From: Pempheris klunzingeri
Lineage: Eukaryota > Chordata > Actinopteri > Acropomatiformes > Pempheridae
Direction: 5' to 3'
Assembly (NCBI RefSeq): GCF_042242105.1
Contig: NC_092028.1
Coordinates: 12,013,338 to 12,077,337, forward strand
Length of the DNA: 64,000 nucleotides
Shown here: positions 1 through 13,346 of the stretch, in pieces
How positions within the stretch are numbered: the first letter of the stretch is position 1
How the letters are laid out: each line of letters starts with the position of its first letter
Notes under the pieces: generated by a model
Told to the model about the DNA's origin: nothing
Database searches by the model: none
The model's input: only the letters and a program-made list of their open reading frames with translations
Translations under genes and position numbers: made by a program

Positions 1-479
1 CACCAAGTAGCTAATGCAGGTCTCTAAAGCTCCTATGTTTCATGTTATTGTATGTTTTAAACTGATCACAGCCCCATGTTTTTGTTTGTACACTATAATG
101 TAGGCTAAGAGATGAAATGTAACATTTACAAGTAAAGTTGAAGCACTGTAAAAGTAAATTAAACAGTACAGGCACAGAGTTACATACCTAGAATAACACA
201 ACCAACCAATTTTTGTGTCCCTTTGTCAATGGACAGGTTGACAGTCAGAGATAAACTGAGAGAGAAGATGAGGGAATCAAGACACGTTTAGGACCATACG
301 GAGTGTCCAGCCAAAAATATCCCTCCCATTGCGGTGTGAAGGCAGCACTGGCATTTTACCAGCCCACCTTTGTGCATCCTACCGACGAATGGATTTTAAA
401 CGGCACCTGACAGAACCAGATAAGGCAGGAGCTGCTACACAAAGCCACTCAGTGCAGTCGATAATGACAGGACAGAGAA

Positions 480-760
480 CCAAATGAATGAAGAAAAAAA
501 AAACCCACCAAAAAGCCAGAGGAGGAGGAGAGGGGAGCGAGAGAGGGAGGGAAAAGGGGAGGAAATATCTCCTCTCTGAAGAAATATTGTCAAAAAAAAG
601 AATGATTGCAAGAATGAGACTGAGCTAGATAATACTAGGAGAAGAAAGGAAGGACAAAAGAAATCTGAGAGAAAAGGGAGATGACATTTCCAGCTGCACA
701 GGGAGAAAGGAGGCGAGAGGCGTGCATTTGCTGCAGAACTAACAGAATGTAACATAAGCT
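480..760. repeat. Purine-rich (GA/A) tract
   Basis: The plus strand is mostly A and G (AGAGGAGGAGGAGAGGGGAG, GAGAGAGGGAGGGAAAAGGG). The minus-strand ORF across it (435-806) is a serine/leucine/phenylalanine-rich artefact of the complementary pyrimidines. Confidence 0.7.
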
Positions 761-1958
761 GTGGACTGAGAGAGAGAGCTAGACTGGCAGAGGCATGAGG
801 AACCAAAGGACAGCTTTAAGTCTGGTGCTGCAGGAGAGAGACAGACAACCAAAGCAAGCATGGAGGTTAATCCAGCTAATACTGCGCTTGACTGGGGAGT
901 TCACAGCTGGAAACGGGGCCATGGAGGGCTAAGGAAGTGCTGAGCCTGGTGGTTTGATGGGCTAAGTGACACGGAGGGCCAAAAGTATGTGGAGTTCATA
1001 GGTTTTTATTTCCAGCCACAGGCCAGTCCGCTGAGCTGTTCCATTACAGGCTCAAAGCCTTCCTCTTTATTTTTTAGCCATGCTACCCAGGCTTTAGGGA
1101 TTGTCCAGACTCAACTGTTGGTTTTGGATAGATAAGGGGAGACCGGGGTTTGATGTCACAGTGATGCCAAGTGTATCATATTTGATACATGAGTTTTTGA
1201 GACCTCTACATCATTAGTGTGATAATTTTTTTTCCTGATGTATACAATCAGACACATGCAGTGCACGGATAATCCACCAGGGATCAGTAGTTCATGCACC
1301 AGACGGCCTTTAATTGAGACATTCAATATATATACATATGTATATATATATCATTTATATAATTTCTCCTAGCCTCAGTGTTTTGTGCGTTTTACACAAA
1401 ATGGCCACATAGCAGTGAGCATGACATCACGCAAAATGATGAAACAGCGCCCTCTAGATTGGCTCTACTTACCAACCCAAGAGACCTGTCTGAACATGTC
1501 TGTTTATATCTTTATAAACGTATATGTCGCCCTGGTCTTCACTGTTTTGTCACATCGGGTATAGGTATTTGTGAGCATTCTGTTTAGTCTGCATAAGCTG
1601 CCTAAATTAGTTACTAAAATGCTGATCATAAAAAAAGAACCTGGTTGAATAAGAGTTAATAAGGAGTATTGAGGCATTAAGATGTGTGTAGGGCGGGGAA
1701 TCACAATCACAGGGGTAACAGTGTGACACTGAATATCATCAGGAACAGAAGGAGACTGACGATTCATGTGCACATGAAAGAAAGACACACTGGTGCACAC
1801 TAGCACAGGATTTTCACCATATTCACACACATATGCGCTCTCTACTCTTTTATTCATACAATATGCATTCATTAGCATATCATTTTCCCACTTTCACATT
1901 GCTCAAAGACATTGCTCTCTTTCATTTTTGCACTCTAATCTTCGATCAGTTAATTCTA

Positions 1959-1995
1959 ACACACACACAGACACACACACACACACACACACACA
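1959..1995. repeat. (AC)n microsatellite
   Basis: AC dinucleotides with one AG interruption. The overlapping short ORFs on both strands are products of this tract. Confidence 0.95.
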
Positions 1996-2683
1996 TAGCC
2001 CAGCCAGCCACACATGCGAATCTGCAACTCTGCAGGCCTGGCCAGCGACAGCTCCATCAATCTGGTCAGCTCTCTGTCTGCAACCAGCTGTCGACACACA
2101 GTCGGGAGGGTAACAGGCTGACAAAACAGGTTTAAGTGTGTGTGTGTTGGTGCATGGGGTTGTACATAATTATGGGGAAATATTTTAGATAGTTCCTCCA
2201 AATTGCTGTGGAATTATTTAGTATAAACATTCTGTTCATCAGCTATTGAGTGTATCAATAAGGGGTTAAAGATTGTGTTGAAGAGCCCTCAGAAAGTTAT
2301 ACTGTCCACAAGTATTTCAAATAGCTGATTACAGACAACAGTGATGTTATAGCAAGTCCACAAACAACAGTTTTCTCTGTTTGCATAAGCATACATGATG
2401 AGTTCCAGCTGAGATAATGATGTAAGTTGAATATACAACATCGGTATTGTATGTAATTGTTAACTGACAATGAGAATTATAATGGTTAGCAAACTTTGTT
2501 TGTTGTATCAATACAACAGTGAAAAATGATCATCAGTAACATAACAGTTAGAGCATCTGAAGTAAAAGCACTGGTTCTATAGAAAAATGGGCATTGACTG
2601 GCATAAACAATTACGTAACAGATTGTTGATATAGATTTATTTATGTTCAAATAAGGAGGAGCTAGTTTTAACTCCTTAAAGTC

Positions 2684-2800
2684 CAGTGGTTCCCATCTTA
2701 GGGGTGGGATCCTCTACACATGATAAATCTGAGGGGTCATGAGATGGTTAATGGGAGAAAAAGACAAAAAAAACAAACTGCTACCAAACTGTGTAAAAAT
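2684..2800 (+). repeat. Possible hAT-like repeat remnant
   Basis: CCAGTGGTTCCCATCTTAGG, then GGTGGGATCC and GATAAATCTGAGGGGTCATG resemble the terminal part of a hAT-type element common in fish (CAGTGGTTCCC end). The partner end was not located with confidence; a GGTAG...TTACCAACCACTG word near 2850-2873 may be it. Confidence 0.35.
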
Positions 2801-3229
2801 GTATTAACCTCTTTTACTTAAATAAAACCATGTGAGAATTTAAGAGTGAACTGGTAGAACTGTTACCAACCACTGCTTTCTGTAAGCAGTCACAAGCCAA
2901 AAAGATAGGGTTTGTTTAAATGTGACACATTTTTAATGTGTCACATTTTATAAGCTTATGACATGAGTTTTATTTAAAATCTTAATCCAAAAAAGAAACT
3001 ATAAACTATAGTTGTGAAATAAGTGTAGCAGAAAGTAAAGTAGCAGAAAATGGAGACAAATACCACATGATTGTTAATTGTGAAAGGACATGTAGTCTAA
3101 GCCTATTGGTCGCCTGTCTGTACCCTACAGTTATTTGATATGCAAAGTAATATATGCAATTCTTAAAAGGTTCTTACACTATCGTTTATTTGTAGGTGCC
3201 CCCAAATGCAAATATGTTAACCCCCTCAT

Positions 3230-3545
3230 TCCCTGCATTCTGGCGATACAGGGGAAAGCAGAGGTGGAGGTGTGTCATGAGCAAAGAGAGGTACAAATGA
3301 AAATGAGGAGATGACTGAGAACCAAGAGGAGGAAAACGAGGAATAAATAGAGGTGGTGGAGAGTGTAAAAGTGGGGATGGATGTGAAGGATCTGGTCATA
3401 CAGTTTGAACGAGTGTGTGAGAGAGCACAAACGGTAGAAGGCAGAGGGAAGCATGACAGTAAGTGAGATGAATAGAGGAGGAATAAAGGCGAAAAGAGAA
3501 GAAAAAGATCAGGTGAAAGATGCAGAGCGAGAAGGAGGACCACAG
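3230..3545. repeat. Purine-rich (GA) tract
   Basis: Strand-biased AG-rich sequence (GAGGAGGAAAACGAGGAATA and similar), non-coding, like the tracts at 480-760 and 20450-20790. A (CTAT)n run follows at 3655-3674. Confidence 0.65.
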
Positions 3546-4639
3546 ACTTCATGGCGCTGTAGTGTTAGATGGATGTCCTCCATCAATCTGCTCCGGCCAC
3601 TGCTTCATAAACTCAATTAAAGTGCAGGCCTCCTGAGGAAGAACACTCTCTTTCTTTATCTATCTATCTATCTAAATCTCACTCTTCATCCCTCCCCCTC
3701 TCATCTGGCGGGAAATCTACCGGTTTGTGCCACTAATTCTCTGCTCTTTCCCTCTTCAACATCACACCCTGCCTCAATTGTCAGAGGCAATATAACAAAG
3801 GAAATTAAAAAATACCACTACTGTCTGTAGATCATCTCCTCAACACATTTGCTGACCTCATTTATCATGACTTGAAATAAAAACAGATCCTTTTTTTTTT
3901 TTCAGCAGTTATCTCGTTCTTAAATGCCTAATTTCTTTGCTAGCTCGCACAGATTTTTAGTGTATACCAAGGAACCTCGGTTTTTATCACCACACTGACA
4001 AGTCAAATTCCACTCTCTTTCAGCACCAGAAGAAGGGGGAAATAAAAGGAAGAGAAATAGAGACAAGCACTCCGGGCTACCTCATAAAACGAAGACAAGC
4101 CCCAATCAATACATCTGCTTTAAAGGGGAAATGATAGTAGATGGAGAGGTGGGCGGTAGACAGCACATAAAACCTGATGGATAGATAGAGCCAAGACCTA
4201 CTGCACCAAATTAATTAAACTGAAGGAAATTCATGGTGATTGGACTCATCCATAATTACTCTGGCTTGTGTGTGTGTGTGTGTGATGATGGCGGTCTTAT
4301 CACTGATACAGAGTTGGGGGTTTTGTGTGTGTGTGGCTGAAAATTAAGTGTGGTGCATGTCTGTGTGTCCTATTTTGAATTAACTCTTTGGAAGTAAAGT
4401 ACCAGTAAAGCAGTCAGTCATTAGGTAGCAGGCCACTCAGTCTGTCTCTGGCCTGACCTGAAGTCACAATAAATCAGCTGGGAACATTTCTTCCCATATG
4501 TTAAAGCGGTAAAGCTTTGCTGAGCGTGCTCCCGCAGCACCATCTTCACATTCTCGTTGTGCTGCTACTTGCTGTTGTCCACCGTCCAGCTGGGAGTTCT
4601 GTACATTGCTTAAGGAAACTTTAGCTGTAATTGCTGAGA

Positions 4640-4965
4640 GAGGGAAGGACACACCTCTACCAGTTTTGGATGGACTGCCTTGAAATATTGTACAGAGAAT
4701 AAATTAAAATGGTTTTGGTGATCCCCTGACATTTCTTGACATTTAAGGTCAATATTAAAATGTCTCAACAACTATTGTATGGAGTCATGGATCCTGGTGT
4801 GCTCAGAGTGAATGATCCCCTCGCTTTTCACTACGTTTATGACCAAACACCTGCAAAACTAATGACAGTCAGCATTCATAGCAAATGCTAGCATGCTAAC
4901 ATGCTAACCTTGATGGTGACCATGGTAAACATGATATCTGCTTAAACATCAGCATGTGAGCGTCA
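4640..4965 (+). repeat. Interspersed repeat A (TTAGCATG-rich family), copy 1
   Basis: The segment includes GGATGGACTGCCTTGAAATA, GGTGATCCCCTGACATTTCT, ATGTCTCAACAACTATTG, TATGACCAAACACCTGCAAA and GCTAGCATGCTAACATGCTA. These words belong to a family scattered through percomorph fish genomes. Related pieces occur at 21795-21890, 54021-54062 and, inverted, at 58150-58480. It is non-coding. Confidence 0.6.
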
Positions 4966-7024
4966 CTTTTTTCATCAGTTCAATTTAATTCTCAAATCTG
5001 CCGCAGTCCTCAACCCCTCCCCTGAGCCACACTCCCCCATCCCCAGCCCCAGCCCCCCCCCCCCCGGCCCTCTACATCCCTCTACATCCCTCTCTGTCAC
5101 TGTCGCTCCTCCCAGGCCAAATACATTCCTCCACCTCCCCAGACAAGCCATCCTCAAACTGTCCACCAGATGCTCTCAGGCTGTCCTTCCTCTCCCCATC
5201 ACCTGAATGCCCCATCCATCTACACTCCCACTTCCTTCATCCACTCTTCAGTTGCCTGGGCTTCCCCGCCCACCTCCTCACCTGCATCTAATTCCCTCAT
5301 CAGCCACTCACTACTTATATTGCCGTACTTCCATTGTTCTCTGCCAGATTGTTGAAGTTGTTATGTGTCTCATTATTTTGTGGTCCAGCCTGCCTCGCTA
5401 GTCTATAAGCCGTTATTCCCGCATTTTTGCAAATAAGCCATCGAAGTGCACCAGTTCCTCCTCAGTCATCTGCATTTGGATCCTTCCCCTGCTAGCACCA
5501 GCCATCTTATTACCTCAATGGTCCTGGTGTGTGAAGCTCATTCTGGATAGGTGATCTTTTCTAAAGGGATTAAAAGAACAAGAAATAAGCAGAATAACTT
5601 CAGGGGTTTGTGATCATGATGGCACTTCAACTACTCACACGAACAAAAGACTGGAAATGGAGACATTAGATCAAATTAATTGAATTTTAATTTGATGCTC
5701 ACATTAATTGCAGCTGCTAAAATTCAGAGCAAAATATAAAAAATCCTAAACCTTCTGTTTATGTCAAACAATAAATGTCTATCTTTCCTCCCTAAAGGAA
5801 AACATTAGGTCCTCCTATGTTATCTCTGTAGTTTGAACCAGCACATCATTCTTGTTTGGTCTACCACACAGAGCTAAAAACAGTACAAATCATTAGTGAG
5901 CAATCAGTCAGTGATTATGATTGAATCCTGTCACACTCCATCACCGCTCCCTCAGTGTTGCTTTAAACTAATCTACCTCTGCACCACTACAATCTCTCGC
6001 CATTTGCAGGAGCTGCATTTTTTTCCACTCAATTACCGCCATTAATCTGCCTCATCTGAAGCTTTTATGTTCCCTCGCCACAATAACTAACCCGTCTCCC
6101 ACAGCAATTCAGTCAAGCCGCTCTTTTATAGTAAAGAGCTAAACAACAAATAGATACATGGTATCAAAAAACCAAACAATGTTTTGATTTGGTGTCTTAC
6201 AAGTCGCAAGTTAAATCCATAAGAGGTTGAGACCAGCATTATTGGAAAAACACTCAAGGTCTGCCACACCCACCGATGGTGTCGATTACTCTTGCTGATT
6301 AGATGTCTTGTGGGCTGAGCTGTACTGGAAGTTTGCTGAGGCAACCCATTTTCTACATTATGAGATTTTTAGATTAGGATTGTAGAGTTAGATACATTAG
6401 ATATGTATTCAGTAAATGCATTGTTTTGTCTGTATCTGCTTCTCTGCATCAAAATTCGACAAAACGCAAGAAAATTTGCAATTGAAAATGTTTCCAAAAA
6501 TATTTATATGTATTAAAAACTATTGTTACAACCTCATCACCACAAAATGTCCTCATAAAACCCTATTGTCTTTACATATGAACAACTATGAAGACTGCAG
6601 ACTTAAGCTTCACCAATCAATATTTTTCATGCTAACATTTTATTAAATGACCGCATGTGATGTCGAGGTAGTCGCTCACAGTAATGAACCCACTCCAGCA
6701 ACAGCAGACAAAATAAGTGTGGTAAAACTGCGGTGAATAACTGGAACATTTAGCAGCTAAAGAGCCAGATTCTTCCCTCAAGTGTTGTTGAGGCGCACAT
6801 CCATCAGGTGGTCAGCAGCATGACTCTAAATGACTGTAAATGTTAGTTCATGTCTGCTGTAGGGGAGTAAATAAGCAATTGTTTGCTAGCATTGCACCAC
6901 TGGAACTTAATAAAAGGCTTGTCCCATTGTCCCAAATGACCAAATCTTACTTCTTTGTCTATGACTTGCATTCTATGATTCTGTTATCATCGTGTCTAAG
7001 AGGTGTAACTAAGCTTACATGAGT

Positions 7025-7610
7025 CAGGAGAAGTCGCTTGGTTCTCTGCCTGACAATGGTGGGTTGCTCCCTCCGGGTAGGGAGTGAGTCGCTGCCCCAA
7101 TTAAAGGAGTTCAAGTATCTCGAGGTCTTGTTCACATCTGAGGGTAAATGGAGTGTGAGATCGACAAGCGGGTTGGTGCCGCGTCAGCGGAAATGTGGCT
7201 GTCGTAGCGGACTGTTTAGGGAGAAGAGAAAAGAATGAAGTCTCGGAAACGAACGACTCAAGTCTCCTCTGTGAGGGTGGCTGGGGTCACCCATAGAGAT
7301 AGAGTAAGGAGCGTACACGTCCAGTAGGAGGTCAGAGTGGAGCTGCTGCTCATTTGGATTGAAAGGAACCAGTTGAGGTGGTTCGGGCATCCTCCTGGGC
7401 ACCTTCCTATGGAGGTTGCCAGGGCACCTCTGACTGCTAGACCCTGGGGCAGACTCTGAAGACACTGGAGAGATTATATATCTCAGCTGGCTTGGGGAAG
7501 CCTCAGTATTCCCAAAAAGGAGCTGGAAAACATTGCTGGGTAGAGGGACATGTGGGCTACCTGTCACTGCAACCTGGATAAGATGCTGAAAATGGATGGA
7601 TAGATGAATG
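7025..7610 (+). mobile_element. 3' fragment of a non-LTR retrotransposon (LINE), degraded
   Basis: Translated pieces on the plus strand resemble the C-terminal end of fish LINE reverse-transcriptase ORFs: MVGCSLRVGSESLPQLKEF, then FKYLEVLFTSEGK, and further downstream traces of the RW-FGH...P and R-W-DYISRLAW-type motifs in shifted frames. The fragment ends near GATGCTGAAAATGGATGGAT, a common LINE 3' terminus. Frameshifts and stops make it a dead 5'-truncated copy. An RTE/Rex-type family is likely but not certain. Confidence 0.7.
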
Positions 7611-8711
7611 CAAAGGCCCACATAGTCCTGAAAAGCCAAATCAGCCGAAGTGAAAACATCTGCATGTGTGGACCAAGGGTGGGTTGGGGGAATCAGTGCT
7701 AATCGATACAATGCATCTTGCATTTGTGGTGCATCACAGCATTGTTTTTTTCACTCCCATTTTCTGTCACCAGTTACTACAAGGCATGTCAAACACCATT
7801 GTGAGAAATGTCAGAAATCAGTGAATTAAATTGAAATACGCAGTAGCTTTAGTCAAATAGATTAGGGGGTCCAACGAAATACAGAATCCCATGGGGAACT
7901 TCTCCTGTAAGATTACAGAACACTAGTTAAAAGTTCAATTATTGTCGGCACGCCTGTCCATATTAAACCCTCCAACTTCCACATTTTCTATTCAGAGTGG
8001 TCAGATTAGATTTACATTTAGATTTATAAAGCACCACTGTTCTGATTCCCTATGCAGGTCCCACCTTTTAATCAGCCACACTTGGCAATACATCTGGCAC
8101 CTGTGAGCAGCTGAATTAATTTATTACACTCAGCTTTGCAGTTAGTTGGCCTGCCTCTCCCTCTGTGCCACAATGCACAATTCGATCCCATTCACTTGAG
8201 TTTAAATCAATTCGGTCCAACTGTCTTTGTGATTGCTGAATGAGAAACAATAATGCCAACGCATTCAAGCACATAATCAACATTGTTGTAGAGACTAAAT
8301 GAATCTCATCGTGTCTCGTAGAAGAGGATTAGAGATTAAATATTGTAATCATGCAGAATATTCTAACGCTTCACCACTCAAATGTTCAAAACTATAAATA
8401 ACATGGCATCGTGCGAGTTAATTTTAGATGTAGCGTTATCGGTGCTGTTGACCAAAACATGGAGATTTACAGTAACAAAGAGTGGGTTTAAGCCACCATC
8501 TTGTTAGCTGGTAACTCGTAAAGTTATCAAAACAAAACTGACATAGCTAATGCATTATCATCCTTAGCCACGTGTATTATTTATTATGTTAACCTGATTT
8601 TTCCATAAGATTTTATCCTTGAGCCCCAGTCAGGCTCTTTCGATGCATGTTTCTGCCTTTTTCAACATCTCTACACTCCTGTCCATGTCTATCACTGTGT
8701 GCTCCTGTCTC

Positions 8712-8713
<2 letters not shown>

Positions 8714-8745
<32 letters not shown>
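8714..8745. repeat. (TG)n microsatellite
   Basis: About 32 bp of uninterrupted TG dinucleotides in gene-free sequence. Confidence 0.95.
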
Positions 8746-8746
<1 letters not shown>

Positions 8747-10639
8747 TTGAGTAGATGGGTGAGTGTCTGTTGTTTTAGGGTCAGGTTGACACGATCTGGC
8801 TGCTGTGTTGTGCTGAGTTTGGCTCCAATTAAAACAACAACACTTGACAGCAGCAGCACACAGAGTCAGAGATACTGCAGCTCAGTGCCATGCACACTCC
8901 CTGCAATCCAGTTCTCTCTTCGTTTTTCTTTCCCGCCCTCTGTCTCTCTGTGCTAAGATCAATCTTTCATAATTTAGGTTGGAGGAGGTGGGGGGGGAGG
9001 GGGGGCACATTGCTGCAGCAAACAGCAAAAGGCCATAGCCAAGAAAAAGATAGTGAGAATGAGAAGCAAGCGAATACATGAAATATTTGCAGGTTTAAAT
9101 TTCACAAAACTGTTGGACAGAAATGTATGAAATGTGAAAAAGGTGGATCAGGTAAAATAATGAAAAACAAGCATGCAGACAGATGGAGATAGCATAAAGA
9201 TTCGAATCTGTGCAGCACTGGCTGTGTATTTTTTATATGTATGTATCCCTCCCCTAAGGTCTGTTTCTTTGTGTGTCTCTATCTAATTCTGTTTGTGTCC
9301 CCCGTCCTCTCATTCTCTTGACCCAGCTCTCTGTTTTTTTCACTGTGCCTTCATATCTTTTGCTCACTGTGCTGTCACTTAATTGCTCTGGGCTACTTGT
9401 TTCAGTTCATTAGTAAAGTCAACTATACAGTGCAGGGCTTGGCTCCCTTTAGCCCCCCAGCTCTTTGCTCACATCTGAGAAAACAGCCAAAGTTTCTACG
9501 GACCAAGCTGCTAATTTTATCCATCCTGAGCAACTGCACCACAAGATTTTGCCATTTCGTTTTGATTGACTGTTCGCGACCCCACTTGCCCAAATACCGA
9601 TTCAATCATAGCATAGCAACTAAAACTAAAACTCTCCTTAGCTGCATAAGAAAATGTTTTTCTGTGTTTGTAAGTGTTATACCAGTGGGAATGGGGAACA
9701 TATTCTTCATGAGTGAAGAAAAAAAGATCAGGCATGTGAGTGTTTTTCTGTGTCACAATGGCTGTGAGTTTTTCATGAGACTCCTTCAAAAGATAGTCTT
9801 TGGATAAATGATCGTGTGGTTTACTGAGGCAGGAGGATTGTGAGTTGCTCAGCAGGAAAATATTTTTGGCAGACTAACTTGTGTAACTTCTGCAAAGTAA
9901 CCATACTTTTAGATGAAAAAATGTCCTCAGTCTACATTAAAGGGTTTCAGAACTCAAAAGAATGTAGACTATCCAAAGGGGACAGAAAAGCTGTTAACGT
10001 TATAAGTTGTCTGTTGACTATTTCCTATGTATCCTCCGCCTCAAACAGCCAGAACGTCTCGTTCTGTTTTTTACTTTTGCTCTTTTTTTTCCTTCTCTAT
10101 CTGGGGATGTCCCTTTATCAGATATGCCAACCTCTGAATCCATTAAACTTTTTTATAAATTAGTTTTTTCTTCATGCATTTGGTTCTCACTGCTTTGAGT
10201 AAGTCAGTGCATGAAGTCTGTCATTGTCCCCATGTGTGACACTCCTCATAATTTATCTTCTTTACCTTCTCTCCGCCGTTTCTTTATAACATTACCTCAT
10301 CTTTACAGAGAATTTAACCTCCATCCACAGTAACTCCCATTTTAACTTAGGAAACATAACTTGTAGGGGCATTCAAATACTGCACTTTTAATCTTCACTG
10401 CCCCCGCTTAAACACAATGCACTACTTATCAGCAACTTCTCAGCATCTCACCTTGACTTGACTTGGCTGAGCCAAGTTAGCGGCAGTCCTTCTTTTAGTT
10501 GCTGACCTGGTGAAACCATGTCTGTCAGGCTGTTGTTGCGTGTCTTGCCCTCGTCTCTCCGATAGACAGACTCCAAAATGCTTCACTGCCCACCTGCCCA
10601 TGCAAATGATTACCTTTGGTCCTCAAATAGCTCTTCACT

Positions 10640-10751
10640 GTGTGTGTGTGTGTATGTGTGTGTGTGTGTGTGTGTGTACTTAAGAAAGAGTTGTCTTTCC
10701 AGTGATAACCCTCAGCTGGTCTCAATGGTAGTGTCTTTATCCCAGTGATAC

Positions 10752-10809
<58 letters not shown>

Positions 10810-10840
10810 TGTAAGAGAGAGAGAGACAGAGAGTGAGTTT
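10640..10840. repeat. Two long (TG)n microsatellites with (GA)n
   Basis: (TG)n occupies 10640-10678 with one TATG interruption. A second, nearly pure (TG)n of about 55 bp is at 10754-10808, followed by GAGAGAGAGACAGAGAGTGA. These are likely polymorphic. Confidence 0.95.
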
Positions 10841-11184
10841 AAGATTTATGTTGGTGTATTTTTTCCAGTCCTCACTTTAAGCAGTTTCAGGGTGAAAGGA
10901 ATGGTTAAGCATTTGGTTTATTCACATTCTTGGTGAGAGTTAGTTGAGTAGATACCATTACCAAATCCAGTGTGATGCACAATGGTAATTAAGAAGCTGC
11001 ATCCATAAAGTTTGGCTTAGCGTAGTATAAAGACTAGCTCTGTCTAAGGTGACAAAATCTGCATTTGCACCACCAAAATTCAGAAATGAACATGTTATAT
11101 CTTGTTGTTTTTATCCGCAAAAAAAACAAAGTGGAAAAAATGGTAAGTTTTAGTTTAAAATTTAGCAGTTATTTCTTGGCCAGA

Positions 11185-11230
11185 TTATTTGAGACAATCA
11201 ATACTGTACGGTATTGATTGTCTCAAATAA
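11185..11230. repeat. Perfect 20-bp-arm palindrome (hairpin)
   Basis: Arms 11185-11204 (TTATTTGAGACAATCAATAC) and 11211-11230 are exact inverse complements separated by six bases (TGTACG). The flanks (TTGGCCAGA... and ...CTTTTGGCAAAAG) continue an imperfect pairing. No ORF is linked. Confidence 0.9.
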
Positions 11231-13116
11231 CTTTTGGCAAAAGCAAATACATGTATTTCCCAAACTGTTGTACTAGTCCCTTTGGACTCCTTTTTAGGGT
11301 TAATCTTAAAATTGAGATTAGGTTCAATTAATGGTTAGGGTTTGAGGATTGCATTATGTAAACTGTGGTCCTCACGAGGACTGAAGTACAAACGCAAGTG
11401 CGTGTGTTTGATCTCACTAATGCGAGCTCTGGTCAAACTAAGATGTCAACAGTGCAAGCATATAAATGTCTGGCAAAGCCAACACAACAGCCATCATGTC
11501 CTGAGGATCCAGAAGATTTCCTTTATTTTGTTTTTTTTGGGAAATGCCCTCACAACGACTGCAAAACTGCAAAATAAAACTAGTTCTATTCAGGACTGCT
11601 TTCTTAAAGAGGGCCAATAATGCTACATGCTCACGGATGGATCAATACTGGCTGTCCCTGTTCCAACTTCAGACTTTGAATTTTTTTTTGGCATGTTTTA
11701 AGCTGTTTTACTGTTTATTTGGAAGGTTAGCTTGTTGAACCTGGTTTGAGCTTGTTGTGCAGCTACCTGTTTCCCCTTCAGGAAGTTTGTGGGTGGTGCC
11801 TGCTCAGGCTGATGGGAGCTGATGGGAGCACTGGTGTGTCATGTTGGTAGGGAGATACCACGAAACGTCATTTCAGCAATAACTACAGGACATAAATGAC
11901 AATATAACAAACAATAATAACAAAAATACAAGATGGTACATGTGTGGGTGGATTTTCACTCTTTCACTAGTATCTGTGAGGATTTACCCACATAAACCTG
12001 GAGGTTTGTTTCTGTGATTGTTCACTTTTGACAGTTTGATATGACAGAAATATTTATTGTCACTGAGGCAGCAGCTCAAACTCCTACTCAAAATACATTT
12101 TGCAGTGGAAAGAAAAGCTGGAAATAATGGCACACTCACAATAGAGCTGAACAACATGGGAAAATAATCATAATTGCAATCTTTATGACAATAATCTTAT
12201 GTTTTGTTCAATATACACAAGCAATAAAACACTCTTAGATGCAATCATTCTACCTGCTCTTTAATGTCGGCCAGGCCTGTGTGTTATGATGATATGAGAT
12301 GAATTGATGCATGCTTGATATGAAAAACATATCTTTATTTAGATTTAATCGCAGTAGAATATTGTTTAATCACAGTAGAATATTGGTTATGTCAAGCTGT
12401 GTAAACATGTAATATAATTATCATGACATAGCTTTTTCATCATGACTTTTAAAAAGCACAGCAAAGGTCTGGTGTGAACATTGATATAAGAAAAATTAAG
12501 TATCATGTCTAATCAGCTATAATAGCAAACCACACAGACTTAAGCACACAGAGTATGGATTTGCCTGGGTGATATCAAAGTGCTGTTTTGAGTCTCGTTC
12601 CTAAAAGCTCTGCTGTCGAAAATTTCGATCGGAGATCCCTTCTGGGTGGTAGTCAGCCTACTTAATAAACTGGTCGGGTTTCTGACCATGCAATCAATTT
12701 TTGAAACAGATTTGTAGTCTTTTAGCTACGGTAGCAAGACAAGTTCTGTAAAAGACCTGAGTATGTCCAGAATCCTAAACCAGGAATGTGTCCAGACAGC
12801 CGACGTACTGTTGCTCTGTGGCGCTAAAGTTACCCTTTGCCCTTCAGGGTTCGGTTGTGCCGAGGCTATTATCACACGTTAGTACTCCCAGCATCTAGGC
12901 TTGCGCGTGGCATTTTACAAGTTCTTTTCTTCCTCTACTTTCACTCACAAAAAAAAAAAGGAACTAGCATTTGAAATTTGAAAACGGTGCTTGATTACAT
13001 TGCAATGTCAGTTTGACTTTGATTAATCATTCGGGCCCAACTGACAGCCAGATATGAAAGACAGTTAATGTAAAATGATTTTATTTGTAACTTCTCGGAT
13101 ATGAAAGAAATGTGTA

Positions 13117-13346
13117 TATACACTGTTGCCCATAAAGTTGGAATAATTGTTTTGTTAAAGCCTGAATACACAGTTTGCAAAGGTTAATTGTGGTTTAAGT
13201 TTCACTGTGATATGTTTGGAAGAGTTTGATCAATAAAGTTGAGAAGATATACACTTTATTTATGAAGAATAAATCACATTGTCACAATCATTTCATGACA
13301 AGAGGTAAAAAACATTTTATTCCAACTTTATGGGCAACAGTGTATA
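13117..13346. mobile_element. TA-flanked MITE with 29-bp perfect terminal inverted repeats
   Basis: The 230-bp element starts TATACACTGTTGCCCATAAA and ends with the exact inverse of its first 29 bases (13117-13145 against 13318-13346). The inside is AT-rich and non-coding. Terminal TA, small size and lack of an ORF fit a non-autonomous Tc1/mariner-type element. The autonomous partner is not in the window; the Tc1 element at 54504 has different ends. Confidence 0.85.

Larger units (their letters stand above)
1..7024. other. Gene-free left segment, part 1
   Basis: Apart from the repeats listed (purine tracts, (AC)n, AT-rich 1326-1352, a C-run at 5053-5065, repeat A at 4640) I see no exon with homology I recognise. 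ORFs are all under 130 aa and low in complexity. No tRNA-like or rRNA sequence was noticed. Confidence 0.5.

Noticed and set aside
435..806. 123-aa minus-strand Leu/Ser/Phe-rich ORF, membrane-like
   Set aside because: A product of pyrimidine-rich DNA opposite a GA-rich tract. Hydrophobicity follows from base composition, and no gene structure is seen.
7184..7723. 179-aa minus-strand ORF
   Set aside because: It is the antisense of the LINE fragment, whose sense-strand peptides match reverse-transcriptase C-termini.
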